From contig JABLUY010000017.1 of assembly GCA_013306675.1 (NCBI GenBank), forward strand, positions 1 through 64,000: DNA of 64,000 nt. The letters run 5' to 3'. Under the pieces are notes generated by a model. The model made no database searches. It saw only the letters and a list, made by a program, of their open reading frames with translations, and had not been told where the DNA came from. Shown here piece after piece: positions 28,958 through 39,622 of this stretch (the stretch's first letter is position 1; the number at the start of each line of letters is the position of its first letter). A program made the position numbers and the translations under genes. This DNA is from Thraustochytrium sp. TN22. Taxonomy: Eukaryota > Sar > Bigyra > Thraustochytrida > Thraustochytriidae.

Positions 28958-29803
28958 TCAGTACGCCGCCTTCTTGATGCGCGGCTTGAGAGTGCGCTTG
29001 AGCATCTCGAGGTCCTCGAGCGCGCGCTGCGCCTGCGTGGAATCCTCCCCCGTGCGGCGAGCGAGCTCAACAGTGGTACGGTACTCCATCTCGAGGCGGC
29101 GGTAGACGTTGAGCAGGTGCTGGAGCTCGGCCTTGGAGGCCTGGTCCGGGATGGGCGGGATCTTGGCGCGGAACTCGTTGGAGAGCTCCTCGTCGGTCTT
29201 GCTCGCGTACACAGCGGCCTCGTCGGCGTCGAGGAAGCGGAAGCTGACGACAGGATCCTCGGCCAGCGAAGTGGTGTCAAGCTTGCGCAGGAGCTCGTGA
29301 TCGATCTCCGCGAGCGGCGCGTCGGCCTTGGCGCCCACGACAACCACGCGCCCCGAGCGCAGCACGCAGGCCACTTGGACATCCTCGCCAACGAGCTCGC
29401 TCATGGACTCGGGGAAGAAGTCCTCCACGTTAAGCTCGCCGGTCTCCTCCTCGACCGGGAGGCCGGCGTAAGGCGCGAAGAAGTTGGTGAGCTTGGGCGC
29501 CTGCTCGCGCGCCTTGAACATGAAGGCCTGGTCCGAAGCCAGCATGTAGGTGAAGGTGGCCGAGCTGCCGGCTGCGAGGAAGGCCACGAAGCCCAGCACG
29601 CGCGTGCGCAGGCTCCAGCCCTCCTCCTTGACCTCCTCCGCCGCCGCCGGCGTGGACAGCCAGCGCCGCGCGGCGCCCTGCTGCGCGCGCTGCTGCAGCG
29701 GCGGCGTCGCCATGTTCGCCCGGCCACGCAGCAGGCCGCCGCCGCAGACCGCCGTGCGCCGCGAGGCCGCCACGCGCGCCGCCAAGAGCGCGCCGCCCAC
29801 CAT
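28958..29803 (-). CDS. Predicted mitochondrial inner-membrane protein, function unknown
   Basis: A 281-residue protein. The first about 48 residues are Arg/Ala-rich without acidic residues (MVGGALLAARVAASRRTAV) and end in RRWLST, a typical mitochondrial presequence with a plausible cleavage site. One transmembrane segment follows (VLGFVAFLAAGSSATFTYML, about residues 68-88), then a soluble domain with a beta-rich middle (VQVACVLRSGRVVVVGA) and a C-terminal helical coil (about 210-275). I do not recognise the family; the single-pass topology and coiled tail recall accessory subunits or translocase partners (for example TIM-like proteins), but this is a guess. The ATG at 29803 gives the best presequence. 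Confidence 0.72.
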   Translation of the reverse strand: MVGGALLAARVAASRRTAVCGGGLLRGRANMATPPLQQRAQQGAARRWLSTPAAAEEVKEEGWSLRTRVLGFVAFLAAGSSATFTYMLASDQAFMFKAREQAPKLTNFFAPYAGLPVEEETGELNVEDFFPESMSELVGEDVQVACVLRSGRVVVVGAKADAPLAEIDHELLRKLDTTSLAEDPVVSFRFLDADEAAVYASKTDEELSNEFRAKIPPIPDQASKAELQHLLNVYRRLEMEYRTTVELARRTGEDSTQAQRALEDLEMLKRTLKPRIKKAAY

Positions 29804-30242
29804 CCTGCTCCGCTTCCCGTGCCGCTCGCCGCGCCCGCGCGCCGCCTTGTCGTTTTGAGCGCCGTGACCGTGGGTGGCGGCACTGCCGCAAGCAGAAAGG
29901 AAGGAAGACGAAAGGCGCGCAGCAGCGTGCAGTGCAGGGAGGTCGACGAGGACGAGGCCAAGGGCGACCGTGACGAGGACTCGGACTCGAAGCTCGCGAG
30001 CGCTGGCGCAGCTGGCGCAGCTGGCGCAGCTGGCGCAGCTTCGAGGGCAGAGCGAGGGCTGATCAGAATTGCGCGGTCGACGAGGACAAGGCGAAGGGCG
30101 ACCGTGACGAGGGCTCTCGGACTTGGAGCCCACGAGCGCTGGCGCAGCTTCAAGGGCAGAGCGAGAGCGGGAGAAAGGCAGAGCCGCAACTCAGACTGCT
30201 TTGGTTGGCGAGCTGGACGCTGGGCTTTACTGTTGGTAAGTT
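29804..30242. repeat. Intergenic region with degenerate tandem duplication and GCTGGCGCA repeats
   Basis: Two imperfect copies of a roughly 110-bp unit (about 29942-30060 and 30071-30165) share CGACGAGGAC(A/G)AGGC, GGGCGACCGTGACGAGG and GAGCGCTGGCGCAGC. In the first copy the nonamer GCTGGCGCA is further amplified four to five times (30002-30041). The duplication lies between the presumed promoter of the mitochondrial protein gene and the stop of the oxidoreductase gene. Confidence 0.75.
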
Positions 30243-31450
30243 TTAGAGCGAGGAAAGGAGCTTGTCGAGCTTGGCCAGGAGGCCGTCCGGGTCGACTGCG
30301 ACGCTGGCGCCGCCGGCGTCGGCAGAGGCCATGAAGGCGTCGATGCAGAGCTGCGTGAGCAGCGCGATGCGCGGCCAAAAGGGCGCAGGGCTGCCGGCCT
30401 TGTGCGCGGCGATCTGGCGGGCGAAGTTGGCGACGGCGGCGCCCTCCTGGCGGCAGGGACCGACCTCGACGGTGTCGCATTGCACGGTGGTCTCCTCGCC
30501 GTTCTGGGTGAGCATAACGTGCGGGCGCGAGACCTCGGTGAAGGTGGAGCGCGTGTTGGAGCGTGGGAGGACGAAGTCATTGAGCTCGATGCTACCGGCA
30601 GGGCCGGAGATGGTGGCGTGCGCCTTCATTTCCTCGACGAGGGAGCAGTAAAAGGTGCTGGTGCGCACGAGCGGGATGTCGGCGCGGAGCATCTCGCCGG
30701 TGGGGGGCCAGATCACGGTGGCGGCCGCCTGCACCGGCACGGTGTTGTGGCGGGTGATGATCTGCGCGGAGATGGAGGTCGGCGCGCGCCAGCCAAAGGC
30801 GAAGAGCGCGAAACGAAGGTTGTACCAGGCGAGGTCGCCGACGGCGCCGAGGCTGTCGAGGTCCGGATTGAAGCGGATGTTGTTCTCGAGCGCGTCGTCC
30901 GCGGCGCGAAAGGTGAGCGAAGTGGAGACCTGGGAGGCGCCGGCGCTGCCGAGGAAGCCCTCGTCGATGCGCTGGCGCATGCGCTCAATGCGGTTATGGT
31001 GCATGAACATGACGTTGTCCATGAAGTGCACCTTGCTCTCCTGGCAAGCGGTGAGGATCCCGAGCAGCTCGGCGCCAGTCAGCGCGCAAGGCTTCTCCAG
31101 CAGCACGTGCTTGCCGGCCCGCGCCGCCTTGACGGCCCACTCCGCGTGCATGGACGTGGGCAGCGGGATGTAGACGGCCTCGATGGTCCGGTCCGCCAGG
31201 AGCTCCTCGTAGCTACCATATGCCTGGGGGATCTTGAAGTTGGCCGCGAACTTTTCCGCCTTGGCCAGCGTGCGCGACGCCACAGCGGCCGCTTCCACGA
31301 TGTCCTCCTCGTGCACGGCGCGCACGACCTTTTCCGCAATCCACGCAGTGCCCATGATGCCCAGCTTGAGCGGGCTCTCCTTGCTGTACGCGTCGCCGCC
31401 GGCGGTCCGCGCGGTCTCCAGCGCCGCTAGCAGCGCGTCCTGCTGCTGCC

Positions 31451-31490
<40 letters not shown>

Positions 31491-31496
31491 CGACAT
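30243..31496 (-). CDS. Gfo/Idh/MocA-family oxidoreductase
   Basis: A 417-residue NAD(P)-dependent dehydrogenase. After MSK and a poly-Gln run (about residues 4-17) the Rossmann domain begins (LKLGIMGTAWIAEKV, from about residue 41), with the family EKP motif (LLEKPCALTGAE) and the C-terminal alpha/beta domain of sugar or trans-dihydrodiol dehydrogenases (AVGDLAWYNLRF). It probably acts on a cyclic polyol, sugar or dihydrodiol in the cytosol; the substrate cannot be told. The start at 31496 is chosen; another ATG at 31565 would add 23 Ala-rich residues. The poly-Gln is encoded by a CTG/CAG microsatellite at the 5' end of the coding region. Confidence 0.93.
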
Positions 31497-32029
31497 GGTG
31501 GCCGCTGCAGCTTCGACTGCTGCTCCAGCGGCGTCGGCTGCGCTTCCTGCGTCACGCCACGCCACGCCAGCTCGCGCTTCGCTAGCCAGCCAGTCTGCCA
31601 GCCAGCCAGCCAGCCTGCCTGCCTGCTCGCTCGAGGTCTGCTCGCCTCGACCTCGAGCGCGTTGGCGCGGAGCAGGCGGCGCCGCCGTCGGAAGCTAGCT
31701 AGCCGAGTCACAAGAGCTCTGCGCTGCTCGCCTCGCCTCGCGTGCGGCGTCACGAAGCGGCGACGGCCGCGCGGAGCCAGGCGAGCGCGCCCCGGCGCCC
31801 AGGCCGGCCCTGCGACGCGCGCCGCATTGGCTCGCACAGGATGGGCGATGGATAGAACTCTGCCTTTGTCTGCTCAGGCTGGCCCTGCGCTCGGCGTGCG
31901 CCATGACCAGGGCGCGAGGCGGGGACGCGCTGCCAGGGCGCGCTGCACGCGGGCAGGCAGGCAGTCCGGCAACGAGGAGCGGCGCGAGGAGCGGGGCGGC
32001 GGGCGCGGAGCGGAGGTCGGGCGGGCAGG
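31497..32029. other. Divergent intergenic region
   Basis: It separates the oxidoreductase start from the CX9C gene start. It contains CCAG/TGCC tetramer repeats (31586-31625) and a small GCTAGCTAGC palindrome (31694-31703). No gene is seen. Confidence 0.6.
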
Positions 32030-32341
32030 ATGGCGGAGGGCGCGGCAGCGGATGGCTCGGAGCGGCGGCGCCTGGAGGCGGCGCAGAAGAAGGCGGCGGA
32101 CGGCGTCCGGCTGGTAAACTCCGGCGCGAATGCGACGGCGCTGCAGGGCCAGGGCGAGGCGCTGCCGACGTGCGACAGGGAGCACGACGCGTCGCTGAGG
32201 TGCTCGGAGGCGAACCAGGAGAACAAGAAGCAGGCGTGCAAGTCGTTCTTCGACGCGTACAGGGACTGCAAGAAGCGGCAGACGCAGGCGCGGCAGCTCA
32301 AGAACAACTCAGGCGAGAAGGCCAAGTTCTTTCCGTGGTGA
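32030..32341 (+). CDS. Twin CX9C protein, COX23/CHCHD7-like
   Basis: A 103-residue protein with two exact C-x9-C motifs: C-DREHDASLR-C and C-KSFFDAYRD-C, spaced as in CHCH proteins. Such proteins are imported into the mitochondrial intermembrane space, where Mia40/Erv1 oxidise them to a helical hairpin. The sequence after the second motif (KKRQTQARQ) and the overall size resemble Cox23/CHCHD7, a factor for cytochrome oxidase assembly; the exact orthology is an inference. There is no N-terminal presequence, as expected for this import route. The ATG at 32030 is unambiguous. Confidence 0.88.
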   Translation: MAEGAAADGSERRRLEAAQKKAADGVRLVNSGANATALQGQGEALPTCDREHDASLRCSEANQENKKQACKSFFDAYRDCKKRQTQARQLKNNSGEKAKFFPW

Positions 32342-32607
32342 TCAAGCAAGCTGGGGAGCCATGGACTGATGTAGTTTTATTGAAACTCGCTCACTCGTTC
32401 AATGGGTCATTCACACAGACAAAGAAACAGAGAAACTAACAATGGAGGAAGCAGTCTCGCGTCTTGACGCCGCCAGCCTGCCGTGATCGCTCTTCTTGCG
32501 CTGGCGGTGCTCGCTCGCTTGCTTGATCACGCTCAGCCTTTGCGGCCCCAGCCGCGGAGGCCTCCGAGGGAAGGAATGTCGTGGGCTCAGGCGTTGCGAA
32601 AGGCCTT

Positions 32608-33846
32608 TCAGTTGTTCATGGCGTTCTTGAAGCGGTTGATGCTGATGAGCTTGCCAACGCCCTGCTGGAAGCGGCGCTTGGCGTTGAACTCCTTGAGCGT
32701 CTCGATGAGCTCCGTGTTGACCTCAGTGGAGGCGGACTCGCCGCGGACCCAGGGGTGCTGGAGCGCCTGGGTGGTGGTGAGGCGGCGGTCGGGGTTCTTC
32801 TGCAGCAGGCCGCGCACCAGGTCCTTGGCAGAGTCCGAGATGCGGTCCCAGTATGGCGAGGGAAAGTCGTAGGAGGCAGCCTTGATGGCCTCGAACATCT
32901 CAGCGTCGTTCTCGGCGTAAAAGGGCGGGAAGCCGCAAAGCAGAATGTATACGATGACGCCGACGCTCCACATGTCGACCTGCTTGCCGTAGCCCTGGAG
33001 CAGAAGCACCTCGGGCGCAACGTAGCCCGGGGTGCCGCAGGCGGTGTGCAGGAGCTCGCCGTTGGTAATGAACTTGGAGAGACCGAAGTCGGCGATCTTG
33101 ATCTCGGCGGACGGGCTGCGGTCCGTGTAAAGCAGGTTCTCCGGCTTGAGGTCGCGGTGCACGATGCCGAGCTCGTGCAAGTACTCGATGGCGCCAATGA
33201 TGCTGCGCGATAGGTCGGAGGCGTCCTTTTCGCTAAAAGTGCCGTTCTCCACGATCCGGTCGAATAGCTCCCCGCCGTCAAGAACGTCCATGATGAGGTA
33301 GAGCTTCTTGCGAGTCTCGAAGATCTCCTTCATGTTGATGACGTTGATGTGGTCGACCTGCTTGAGGATGGAGATCTCCGTGAGCAGCGCCTCGCGGTTC
33401 TCCTGCAGCGTCGCCTTGTCAATGATCTTGATGGCGTAGGACTGCCCGGTCCGCTTGAGCACGCCCAGCTTGACGGTGGCAAAGGTGCCGGCGCCGAGCT
33501 CGCGCTTGATGTCGTACAGGTCCCGAATCGTCATCCTGCTAGCCTGCGTGATGGCCGCCACCCACTCCTCCATCTCGTCCTGCGAGGCTGCGCGCAAGAG
33601 ATACGACCTACTACACGCGATCAGCTCGAACGCGTGGTCACAGTCCACCTTGCTGCCCTTCTCCACGGCGCTAACCGAACACCCCTCCAGCGGAATGACC
33701 CCGTCTGGCCGCGAGTCGCCCTCGCGCTTGAAATAGTGCATGAAGTTGTCCTTGATGACAAAGTACCGAGCCTTCCACTCCTTGCCCTTGTGCCCGAGCG
33801 CCTGCAGCGTGCCGCGCTGCCCATCGTCGCCGTGCAGTCTGCCCAT
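32608..33846 (-). CDS. PH domain-CaMK fusion serine/threonine kinase
   Basis: A 412-residue kinase. Residues about 8-108 form a PH domain (GTLQALGHKGKEWKARYFVI ... EMEEWVAAI), which usually binds phosphoinositides. Residues about 110-370 are a CAMK-group kinase: glycine loop GAGTFATVKLG, the Lys of AIKIIDK, HRDLKPENLL, DFGLSKF and the APE of GYVAPEVL. The activation loop contains a Thr/Ser before CGTPGYVAPE. A short C-terminal tail (ELIETLKEFNAKRRFQQG) is in the position of the CaMK autoinhibitory/calmodulin segment. Membrane recruitment by the PH domain plus Ca2+/calmodulin control is inferred. PH-CaMK architectures are known in some protists, but animal CaMKs lack the PH domain. Confidence 0.93.
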   Translation of the reverse strand: MGRLHGDDGQRGTLQALGHKGKEWKARYFVIKDNFMHYFKREGDSRPDGVIPLEGCSVSAVEKGSKVDCDHAFELIACSRSYLLRAASQDEMEEWVAAITQASRMTIRDLYDIKRELGAGTFATVKLGVLKRTGQSYAIKIIDKATLQENREALLTEISILKQVDHINVINMKEIFETRKKLYLIMDVLDGGELFDRIVENGTFSEKDASDLSRSIIGAIEYLHELGIVHRDLKPENLLYTDRSPSAEIKIADFGLSKFITNGELLHTACGTPGYVAPEVLLLQGYGKQVDMWSVGVIVYILLCGFPPFYAENDAEMFEAIKAASYDFPSPYWDRISDSAKDLVRGLLQKNPDRRLTTTQALQHPWVRGESASTEVNTELIETLKEFNAKRRFQQGVGKLISINRFKNAMNN

Positions 33847-36190
33847 TGTGTGTGCGTGCTCTGGTGGTGGTTCGCCAAGTGCGCCCAGCGCCGCTCAGCG
33901 CCCTGGCGGCCGACCGTCGTCGTCGAGCGCCGGCGAGCGCTACGCGCGAGAGAGGCTTCGCCCGCGCAGGAGCGAAGTGAGGCGAGACTGTCTGTCCGAA
34001 GGGAGCGCGACGCTGGCTAGCTCTAGCTCTTAGTAGAAGCTTGCTCTTCTTGCGACAACGTGTGCGCCGGGTTCCGTTCCGTTGAGCCTTCTCGAGTCGA
34101 GCCGCCGAGCGGCCGCTCCGTCGCCGCCGCGGCGGCGGCGGCGCCACACTGGCATTTCTTTTCTCCATCGTCACTGATGATCTAACTTGTTAGGAAAGTC
34201 CGAGTCGCGCACGCCGCGAGCGCATGCTATGGGTGGGCGTGCGCCGGCCGGGCATGTGAGTCATTCCGTGACTCGATCGCTATGGTCATGCAAGACCGCC
34301 GGGGTGGCCGGTCACGGTGACTCGGCGCTCCGCCGCGGCCGCGGCGCCGGCCGCCGGGACTCGGACCACTGGCACTGCACCTAACTTAGTTGCAGGGCTC
34401 GGCTAACATGCGAGGACGGCGGGCGGGCACTAAAATTAAAGGCTGACCTCTGACAGAGCGACACAGTCTGACTTTGCAACGTCAAGTTAGGTACACGAGG
34501 CGCGGGTCGGCTTGTGTGGCTGGCCAGGATGGCTGGCTAGCTAGCTACTCTAGCTAGAGAGCTAAGCTTATCTCTGGCTCTAGCTGACTCACCGGCAGCC
34601 GTCTGACGCATCGGATCCTGTCGGCTCGCTTGGTCGCTCCTGCGCTGACCCCCACGCGCCTTGAGCAGCTGACTGTGAGGCATCCGGGGCGGCCACGCGC
34701 CTCTCCCGCCAACCAATCAAGCCAACTTGGGCCGAGCCTTGGCTCGGTCAGCCATCCATCTTTGGCCGCTGGCAGCGTCGCCGCCCTTGCGCGCTGCTCC
34801 AAGTTGTTGCGCAACTTGCGCTGCCCTTGCCCTTGCTTGGTAGCCGGAGAATCATCGAGCCAAGTCCTCGTGCGACGGCGCATCGACCGAGTGCGCAAAA
34901 CACAGGAGGCCTGGCCCGCCGGCGGCCGCCGGCAGCAGCCAAGCACGAATCGCATCTCTCGTCACTCACTGTCCAGGAATCGGCGGCCCTGGCGTGCCGA
35001 GCAGCCGCGCGGCCAGCGCGAGCAGCCAGCTCGCAAGGGCCAGCTCGTAGAGCGCAGCGCGCCAGCCAGCCACGCGGCCAGCCCAGCGTGGCAGCGACGG
35101 AGCGAGCAACGTCGCAGAGCAACCCGCGCGGCGCCCGGCCCTGGAGGTGCCTTGCAACTTGCAAGGCTTGCGGACGTGGGCTTCTTCTACTTTGTGATAA
35201 GTTGGAGACGCTGGCAACGCAGCAGCCTGCGCATGAGCTGCATGATGAGCAGGCTAGCTAGCTAGCCTGCACTGCACTGCAGCAGGGCAGAGCCGCTGAC
35301 ATCAACACTGACAGCTAGGTCGATCGGAGCTCGGGCGGCGAGGAGCGGGAGCGGAGGGCTGGAGATCGAGGCTCCTGGCAGCTTGGCTTGGAGGTTGCCG
35401 CAGCCAGGCTGATTCGCGTCGCTTTCTTTGCGGCTGGCTGCAATGAACGACGGCGTGCGGGCGTGGAGGCGGCGCGTGGTGATGATGATGGATGGAAGCA
35501 GGTCGCTAGGCCTAGCTGCACTGCAGGGCAGCAGGAGGTGGAGGAAGCGGCGCCAGCCAGCGGCGATCAGTCTCCGAGACTCCGAAGCCTTCAAGTTGGC
35601 TGCTTGCCGCAGCGGCAGCAGCCTGAAGGCTGCGGCCGCGGAGGCTGACTGACGGAGCAGCGCGGAAGTGCCGCCGGCCAGCTTGAGTTGGATTGTGAAC
35701 AGCACAGCACCGCGCCGTTGGACGGTTGGCGGCGATTGGCCATCGGCCCGTCCATTCCTTGTGATGTGAACGCCGCGGTGCCGGCGTGAAGATAGATCCC
35801 TCTCCGGCCCGCGCAGTTGCGCGACTCCGTCTCCACCCCCTCCGCGCGCCGCGCCAGGCCACGCCACGGCAGAGGCTGGCCGCTGGCCCGCGCAACAATG
35901 ATGGACTCGGGCGGGTGATCTCTGGCTTGGCTTTGGCTGGGCTGGGCTTGGCTAGGCTTGGCTCTTGGCTGACTTGCCCCTGTTCGATCTGATTTGATTT
36001 GGAGAAGCCCCGGTCACGGCGGTCAGTGATCATGAGTGAGGGGAGCAAAACACAGGCACTGGGTTCGCGGCAGCCTGGGTGGTGCTTGGTTGCAAGGCCG
36101 GCGAGCACTGCACTGCAAGCAAACCTACAACGCGATCGATCAAGGGCTGATCGAGGAGAGGAAAGGGAGGAGACAGGCGAAGGAGCGAAG
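33847..36190. other. 2.3-kb gene-poor intergenic region
   Basis: No gene is supported on either strand; frames are Arg/Ala/Ser-rich without motifs. Notable contents are CGG repeats at 34124-34142, GCTAGCTAGC-type palindrome clusters at 34531-34568 and 35246-35266, and GGCTTGGCTNGG repeats at 35931-35967. It contains the promoters of the PH-CaMK gene and of glutamine synthetase III. Confidence 0.6.
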
Positions 36191-38326
36191 ATGTGGCGCG
36201 CGGTACCTGCGGCTCGCGCGACGGTGGCGCGGGCGGCGCCCCGCACGGCGCGGGCGCTGTCGTCGACGGCGCCGAGCAGCACGCTCAACGAGAAGGTCTT
36301 CCTGCTGCCGGAGTCCGTCAAGGATGCGTCGGTGGCAAAGGAGTGGCGCGAGAGCATCGCGGAGGGCCGGCCGATGAAGACGGAGGCGGCGGACAAGCTG
36401 GCGGCGGAGCTGAAGGAGTTCGCGGACGAGCACGGCGCGGAGTACTTTGCGCACTGGGCCATGCCGGTGCGCGGGACGGTGAGCCTGGTCAAGCACAACA
36501 CTTTCCTGGACTACCAGTTTGGCAAGGACGGCAAGAAGGTGGTGAACCGGTTCAAGGCGTCGCAGCTCTTCAGCGGCGAGGCGGACGGGTCCTCGTTCCC
36601 GAACGGCGGCCTGCGCGACACGCACGCGGCGGCGGCCTTTCTGACGTGGGACAAGGAGAGCCCGCCGTTCGTGCGCGAGAAGACCATGTACCTGCCAAGC
36701 GGCTTCGTCTCGTACAACGGCGAGGCGCTGGACGAGAAGACGCCGCTGCTGCGGTCGACCGACGCGCTGGACCGCGCCGGCACGCGTCTGCTGCACCTCA
36801 TGGGCGACACGGAGGCCGAGGGCGTCTCGTCGAACCTGGGCTGCGAGCAGGAGTTCTTCTTCGTGGACCGCGAGATGTACCTGCAGCGGCCGGACCTGGT
36901 GGCGTGCGGGCGCACGCTGCAGGGCGCGCCGCCGGCGCGCGGCCAGCAGACGGACGTGAACTACTTCGCGCACCTGCCGGAGCGCGTGGCGGAGGCGCTG
37001 CGCGAGGTGGACATTGAGATGCAGAAGGTGGGCATCGTGTCGACGGTCTTCCACAGCGAGGTGGCGCCTTCGCAGTACGAGTTCGCGCCGCTCTTCCACA
37101 AGCTCAACGTGGCGGCGGACCGCAACATCGTGGCCATGGAGATCCTTAAGGAGGTGGCGCACCGCCACGGCCTGGTGGCGCTCTTCCACGAGAAGCCCTT
37201 CGCCGGCATCAACGGCTCCGGCAAGCACAGCAACTGGAGCATTGAGGAGCGCAAGTCGGGCCGCCCGCTCTTCGAGCCCGGCCGGACGGTCGAGTCGCAG
37301 CGCAGCTTCATGGCCATGATTGCCTGCATGCTGCGCGCCGTGCACATGCACGGTGACCTGATCCGCACCTCGGTGGGCTCGGCCGGCAACGACCACCGCC
37401 TGGGCGCGCAGGAGGCGCCGCCCGCCATCATGAGCCTCTACCTGGGCCACTTCCTCGGCGAGCACGTGCAGCGCATCATCGACGACGCCAACGCGCCGCT
37501 CGAGGGCTACGACCTCGACAAGAAGGAGATCCACTTCAACACGCGCTCGCTCCAGGACGTGCGCGGTGGCGCCGAGGACCGCAACCGCACGGCGCCCTTC
37601 CCCTTTTGCAGCAACCGCTTCGAGTTCCGCGCCGTCGGCTCCAACCAGCACCCGGGCTTCCCGCTCACCTGCGTGCAGTCCGCCATGGCCGCTTCCATGA
37701 ACGAGATGTCGGACCGCATCGAGGCCGGCGCCCAGCCCCACGACGTCGTGCGCCAGTTCTTCGCCGAGCACCAGGCCGCCATGTTCAACGGCAACGGCTA
37801 CTCCTCCGAGTGGCAGGACGTCGAGGCCCCGCGCCGCGGCCTGCCCAACCTGCGCACCACCGTCGACGCCCTCGACACCCTCGCCAGCGACAAGAACATC
37901 GCCATGTTTGAGTCCGTCGGCGTCCTCAACGCCCGCGAGGTCCACTCGCGCCAGGAGATCCTCTACGAGCAGTACGCCAGCACCATCCTCATGGAGGCCA
38001 ACTGCCTGCTCGACATGATGGAGCAGGGCGTCCTCCCGGCCTGCGCCCAGGACCTCCAGACCTACGCCGCCGCCGGCACCACCCTCGAGGGCCCGCGCCC
38101 GGCGCTCTACAGCGCCCTCCGCGACGCCGTCAACCAGCTCCACGATGCCGTCGACAAGCTCCCCGTGGATGGCGACGCCGCCCACCACGCTCGCTACTGC
38201 GTCGACACCGTCAAGCCCCTCATGGTCCAGGTCCGCAACCACGCCGACCAGGCGGAGCGCCTCGTCCCCACCGCCATTTGGCCCTTTCCCACCTACCACG
38301 AGCTCCTCCTTCAGGAGCACCCGTGA
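36191..38326 (+). CDS. Type III glutamine synthetase, probably mitochondrial
   Basis: A 711-residue GSIII (GlnN-type), which condenses ammonium and glutamate to glutamine with ATP. Signature segments include FHEKPFAGINGSGKHSNWS (about residues 336-354), NDHRLGAQEAPPAIMS and NRTAPFPFCSNRFEFRAVGS. The length fits GSIII (about 700 residues), not the shorter GSI and GSII. The N terminus (MWRAVPAARATVARAAPRT followed by ARALSST) is Arg/Ala-rich and lacks acids, suggesting mitochondrial import. GSIII occurs in bacteria and in several algal and protist lineages. The ATG at 36191 is chosen because it begins the presequence and follows a purine-rich leader. The gene reads toward RBX1. Confidence 0.95.
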   Translation: MWRAVPAARATVARAAPRTARALSSTAPSSTLNEKVFLLPESVKDASVAKEWRESIAEGRPMKTEAADKLAAELKEFADEHGAEYFAHWAMPVRGTVSLVKHNTFLDYQFGKDGKKVVNRFKASQLFSGEADGSSFPNGGLRDTHAAAAFLTWDKESPPFVREKTMYLPSGFVSYNGEALDEKTPLLRSTDALDRAGTRLLHLMGDTEAEGVSSNLGCEQEFFFVDREMYLQRPDLVACGRTLQGAPPARGQQTDVNYFAHLPERVAEALREVDIEMQKVGIVSTVFHSEVAPSQYEFAPLFHKLNVAADRNIVAMEILKEVAHRHGLVALFHEKPFAGINGSGKHSNWSIEERKSGRPLFEPGRTVESQRSFMAMIACMLRAVHMHGDLIRTSVGSAGNDHRLGAQEAPPAIMSLYLGHFLGEHVQRIIDDANAPLEGYDLDKKEIHFNTRSLQDVRGGAEDRNRTAPFPFCSNRFEFRAVGSNQHPGFPLTCVQSAMAASMNEMSDRIEAGAQPHDVVRQFFAEHQAAMFNGNGYSSEWQDVEAPRRGLPNLRTTVDALDTLASDKNIAMFESVGVLNAREVHSRQEILYEQYASTILMEANCLLDMMEQGVLPACAQDLQTYAAAGTTLEGPRPALYSALRDAVNQLHDAVDKLPVDGDAAHHARYCVDTVKPLMVQVRNHADQAERLVPTAIWPFPTYHELLLQEHP

Positions 38327-38926
38327 TTTGTGCGTGGCAAAACGGCAGCCACGGCGGCGACCAACCGTGATTGTTTACCTTCTTTGTGATGATTTCCTGG
38401 AGAACGCAATGACGCCTTTGCGCACCGCCGCAAAGGGAGGCTGAGCTGAGAGAGCGAGTTGGCCTCTTTCTCTATCTCTACGCAAGACATCTCGTGTGTG
38501 ATGAGCCATGTGTTTATGCGGTTGGAGGCCGCACTCATGTCTGGAAATATGGTTCGGGCAACAACACACCTTCGTGTTGTTGATGTCGTTCTCCGAGCCT
38601 CAAGGAAAGCGCAAGCCCAGGCGCAGACTCGCATGGTACCACCCTCTCTCTCTCTCTCTCTTTCCTTAGGCCTCTCTCCCTGTCTCTCTTTCTCTCTTTG
38701 CTGCTGGGGTTGGTACCAGGGTACCACCACCACCACCACCACCGCAACAGAATCAAATCACCATCAGAACGTTAGCTTGCTTGAGAGACTAAAGAGCTAG
38801 TCAATGGGCAGGAGTCCACACATGGCGGGACTGCTGCTGTCGCAACAACAGGCACTTGTACACTGATGAAGACTCGCAACGCGCTGCAGAAAAGTGAAAA
38901 GAAAAAGAAGTCATCCTCTCCAGCAA
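38327..38926. other. Convergent intergenic region with CT microsatellite and GGTACC palindromes
   Basis: Between the GSIII and RBX1 stops. It contains GGTACC at 38635, 38712 and 38720, a (CT)n tract at 38644-38662 with further CT-rich sequence to 38700, and a CAC run at 38726-38741. The segment TGGTACCAGGGTACCA (38711-38726) can form a hairpin. Similar GA/CT plus GGTACC combinations occur at two other convergent junctions. No gene is seen. Confidence 0.7.

Positions 38927-39622
<696 letters not shown>

Noticed and set aside
34630-35265. Possible gene of 211 codons in the 33.8-36.2 kb gap
   Set aside because: Composition is Ser/Arg/Ala-rich, with no motif, and frames of equal length lie on the other strand.
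36140-38320. A 726-codon minus-strand frame opposite glutamine synthetase
   Set aside because: It is an antisense shadow of the strongly codon-biased GSIII gene, with no motif of its own. Similar antisense frames opposite the WW/EF-hand/ankyrin, CBF5, DBP10, CK1 and CDC5 genes were dismissed for the same reason.
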